A stretch of DNA of 8,542 nucleotides from Candidatus Hydrothermota bacterium (lineage in GTDB: Bacteria > Hydrothermota > Hydrothermia > UBA1063), in assembly GCA_003644895.1 (NCBI GenBank), contig QNDO01000059.1, positions 1-8,542 on the forward strand, read 5' to 3'. How positions within the stretch are numbered: position 1 is the stretch's first letter; each line of letters starts with the position of its first letter. A model generated the notes under the pieces. That model saw only the letters and a program-made list of their open reading frames with translations, did no database searches and had not been told where the DNA came from. Below, piece after piece: positions 6,602 through 8,542 of this stretch. Position numbers and translations under genes: made by a program.

Positions 6602-7047
6602 AAGTAGCTATAGGTTCTGATCATAGAGGGTTTAAATTAAAAGAATACCTCAAAGAAAAATTACAGAATAAACTTCAGATCCTTGATGTGGGTACCTATG
6701 GAGAAGAATCGGTTGATTATCCAGATTTTGCTTTCAAAGTGGGGAACTTGGTAGCCCGAGGGGAAGTAAATTTTGGCATATTAATCTGCTATACAGGTAT
6801 AGGAATGTCTATTGCTGCAAACAAAGTTAAGGGAATAAGAGCAGCGCTGGTGACTGACAAAAATTTTGCGAAGCTTTCAAGAATGCACAACAACGCCAAC
6901 ATCATATGCTTACAAGGTGGGTTTGTAAAACCAGAAGATGCATTGAAATTTGTGGAATTATTTCTATCCACAGAGTTTGAAGGTGGTAGACACCAGCGCA
7001 GAGTCAGAAAAATACAGGATTACGAGGGGTCAGAAGAGATTGCATAG
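6598..7047 (+). CDS. rpiB: Ribose-5-phosphate isomerase B
   Basis: Cytoplasmic isomerase converting ribose 5-phosphate and ribulose 5-phosphate in the non-oxidative pentose phosphate pathway. The 149-aa length is typical of the RpiB/LacAB fold. Motifs: IGSDHRGF (5-12, with Asp8 and His9), the proposed catalytic Cys64 in LICYTGIGMSIAANK (62-76), H97 in SRMHNNANI, and R131, R134 and R135 of GGRHQRRV as candidate phosphate contacts. Position 65 is Tyr where Gly is usual (CGTGIG in E. coli). Start and stop are tightly packed: the ATG overlaps the ilvE stop by 4 nt and the stop is next to the glycosyltransferase start. LacA/LacB-type isomerases are an alternative, but the conserved Cys and the IAANK stretch fit RpiB better. 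Confidence 0.93.
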   Translation: MKVAIGSDHRGFKLKEYLKEKLQNKLQILDVGTYGEESVDYPDFAFKVGNLVARGEVNFGILICYTGIGMSIAANKVKGIRAALVTDKNFAKLSRMHNNANIICLQGGFVKPEDALKFVELFLSTEFEGGRHQRRVRKIQDYEGSEEIA

Positions 7048-7048
7048 A

Positions 7049-8071
7049 GTGGGGAAGGTCTCCTTTGCCATACCTTTGTTATCCCTCAAATGGCACGGTG
7101 GAGTTAGAGTCCTTGTTGACCTTGCCAATGCTCTCTCTGAAAAGGGACACAGAGTCTTCATTATAACGCCCAAAAATAGGTACCACAAATACTACAGGCT
7201 TCAGCCTTCGGTGAAATTGATCCTTACACCTACATGTGGAAAAATTCCATTCATTTCCCATCTGTATGCATTGTTCCTAATTCTTTTAAAAACTCCTCCT
7301 GTGGATTACGTTATAGCAAATTTTTATCCTACCTTTTACATTGCTCTCCTGCACTCCCTTCTATATAAAAGTAAAATTATTTACTATATTATGGATTATG
7401 AAACTCAATTTGGTCCATTTCCGTACTCCTTGATTGCAGATATTACATACCAGTTTAAAAATTATATAAAATTTACCGTATCAGAGTGGGTAAAACAGAA
7501 GACGGGAGGCTGGGGATATATACTCCATCCACCACTGGATGAGAGCTTTTTTCGGCCCATCACAGAAAAGAAGGAAAAGGTATTTACGGTAATATATGTT
7601 TACAGAAGATCCAGACGAAAAGGCCCAGAATTATTTGAATCCATAGTATCATCCCACAAACTTAAAGATGTTAGGTTTTGGATTGTAGGGGAAAAACCCT
7701 CTTTGGAAACCCCCAATCTCCAGTACCTTGGAGTTAAAAAAACGGAAGAACTTATAAAATTGTATGAAAGATCACACTTACTACTCAACACATCCCATTT
7801 TGAAGGATTTGGCCTTCCTCCATTGGAAGCTATGGCACGTGGTACCCCTCCGGTCCTCACTGATTCTGGAGGGGTGAGAGAGTATGCAGTGCATAATTAT
7901 AATGCTATAATCGCTAACACAGTGAAAGAATTTGAGGAAGCCATTCTTAAACTTAAACATGATACTGATTTTTATAATTATCTTAAGAAAAATGGTATAG
8001 AAACTTCAAAAGGATTCACCAAACAAAACTTCATAAATCAGTTTCTATCACTATTATCATTGAAGAAATAG
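7049..8071 (+). CDS. GT-B glycosyltransferase, GT4-like
   Basis: Predicted cytoplasmic or membrane-associated transferase adding a sugar from a nucleotide donor to a glycan or lipid. About 340 aa with two Rossmann-like halves. The N-terminal acceptor side has GKVSFAIPLLS and GGVRVLVDLANALSEKGH. The C-terminal donor side has VIYVYRRSRRKGPELF, FWIVGE and the EX7E motif EGFGLPPLE (about 252-260 from this start), followed by AMARGTPPVLTDSGG. No N-terminal signal or clear membrane span. The frame is open back to 6950 inside rpiB, but homology begins at about 7049. GTG at 7049 (1 nt after the rpiB stop) is preferred; TTG at 7040 with GAGGGG upstream is the alternative. Acceptor and donor are unknown. 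Confidence 0.88.
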   Translation: MGKVSFAIPLLSLKWHGGVRVLVDLANALSEKGHRVFIITPKNRYHKYYRLQPSVKLILTPTCGKIPFISHLYALFLILLKTPPVDYVIANFYPTFYIALLHSLLYKSKIIYYIMDYETQFGPFPYSLIADITYQFKNYIKFTVSEWVKQKTGGWGYILHPPLDESFFRPITEKKEKVFTVIYVYRRSRRKGPELFESIVSSHKLKDVRFWIVGEKPSLETPNLQYLGVKKTEELIKLYERSHLLLNTSHFEGFGLPPLEAMARGTPPVLTDSGGVREYAVHNYNAIIANTVKEFEEAILKLKHDTDFYNYLKKNGIETSKGFTKQNFINQFLSLLSLKK

Positions 8072-8088
8072 TCATAAGACTTTAAGAT
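8060..8088 (+). promoter_or_regulatory. Candidate promoter of the HD-domain gene, inside the end of the glycosyltransferase gene
   Basis: TTGAAG (8060-8065), 17-bp spacer, TAAGAT (8083-8088), then 6 nt to the ATG at 8095. The layout matches the promoter of the LolA-like gene base for base in spacing and predicts a leaderless mRNA. The -35 box overlaps the last codons of the glycosyltransferase. Confidence 0.5.
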
Positions 8089-8094
8089 TTTATT

Positions 8095-8542
8095 ATGGAT
8101 AAACTTTTGGAGTTTTTTGAGGAGATTGAAAGGTTGAAAAGGACTCCACGTTCTGGGTGGTCTTACTATGGCATTACAACTCCTGAGTCTGTCGCAGAAC
8201 ATACATTTATGGTCGCAATTTTGACATTAATTTTTGGGCGGCTCCTCGAGAAAGAAGGAGAAAAACTTGATCTGGATAAGGCAATTAGAATGGCCCTTAT
8301 ACATGAGTTGGGTGAGACGAAAATAGGAGATTTACACCTTAAGGCTCGGGAATACCTAAAAGAATGTGTGGCTGATGCAGAGTGGAAGGCTGTATTAGAC
8401 ACTGCTGCGTTGCTCCCTTCCTCTCTATCTTCAGAAATAACAGAACTTTACAAAGAATTTGAGGCTGGGACAACGCCTGAAGCTAAACTGGTAAGGGCCC
8501 TAGATAAGGTGGAACTTCTAATTCAGGCATACACATATACAA
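8095..8542 (+). CDS. HD-domain phosphohydrolase, YfbR/HDDC2-type (cut by window edge)
   Basis: Metal-dependent phosphohydrolase related to 5'-deoxynucleotidases; 149 codons are visible with no stop. Family features: LKRTPRSGWSYYGI (14-27, the R-x-GW element of YfbR-like enzymes), ESVAEHTFMVAIL (31-43, metal-ligand His36), ALIHELGETKIGD (67-79), and LDKVELLIQA (136-145, metal-ligand Asp137). The signature HD pair reads His70-Glu71 instead of His-Asp. The gene starts 23 nt after the glycosyltransferase stop; no Shine-Dalgarno precedes the ATG, but a promoter-like pair does. By family it would dephosphorylate deoxynucleoside monophosphates in nucleotide salvage or clean-up. The HE change leaves metal binding and activity uncertain. 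Confidence 0.85.
   Translation, partial: MDKLLEFFEEIERLKRTPRSGWSYYGITTPESVAEHTFMVAILTLIFGRLLEKEGEKLDLDKAIRMALIHELGETKIGDLHLKAREYLKECVADAEWKAVLDTAALLPSSLSSEITELYKEFEAGTTPEAKLVRALDKVELLIQAYTYT

Noticed and set aside
6950..7048. Glycosyltransferase start at the ATG in rpiB
   Set aside because: The extra 33 residues are rpiB read in another frame and do not resemble glycosyltransferase sequence. The family-like start is at about 7049.

Overview
The window is AT-rich, densely packed bacterial DNA from a diderm (Gram-negative-type) organism. An outer-membrane beta-barrel protein, a LolA/DUF1571-like protein and a lipoprotein solute-binding protein imply an outer membrane. The mix of PorV-like barrel, LolA-like protein and secreted beta-propeller recalls uncultivated lineages such as WOR-3/Hydrothermae or Stahlbacteria. 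That placement rests on general resemblance only and is low confidence.

Minus strand, 4141 down to 1: two transcription units point left. The first (4141-1206) is a tight three-gene cluster: a LolA/DUF1571-like protein, a PorV/PorQ-type barrel, and a family-1 (UgpB-like) solute-binding lipoprotein. The second (1129-1) is feoA-feoB for ferrous iron uptake, with feoB cut by the window edge. A strong sigma-70-type promoter and a 25-bp near-perfect palindrome sit just upstream of feoA. The palindrome is a likely iron-responsive operator.

Plus strand, 4426 to 8542: a secreted six-bladed-propeller-like protein (4426-5313) is followed by a 30-codon ORF with an ideal ribosome binding site. Next comes ilvE-rpiB-glycosyltransferase (5675-8071), coupled by overlaps or near-zero spacing: branched-chain amino acid transamination, pentose phosphate isomerisation and glycan or lipid glycosylation. 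An HD-domain phosphohydrolase of the YfbR/HDDC2 type starts at 8095 and runs off the end.

The most unusual content is intergenic. Two diverged copies of a roughly 200-bp repeat (4185-4378 and 5421-5626) flank the propeller gene. Each has inverted ends beginning AATTGCC, and each stops at the -35 box of the next plus-strand promoter. Copy A also has a minus-strand promoter facing outward from its left end. In addition, three transcription units (feoA, the LolA-like gene, the HD gene) have a -10 box 6-9 nt from the ATG and no Shine-Dalgarno sequence. This predicts leaderless mRNAs alongside the conventional SD-led genes of the same window.
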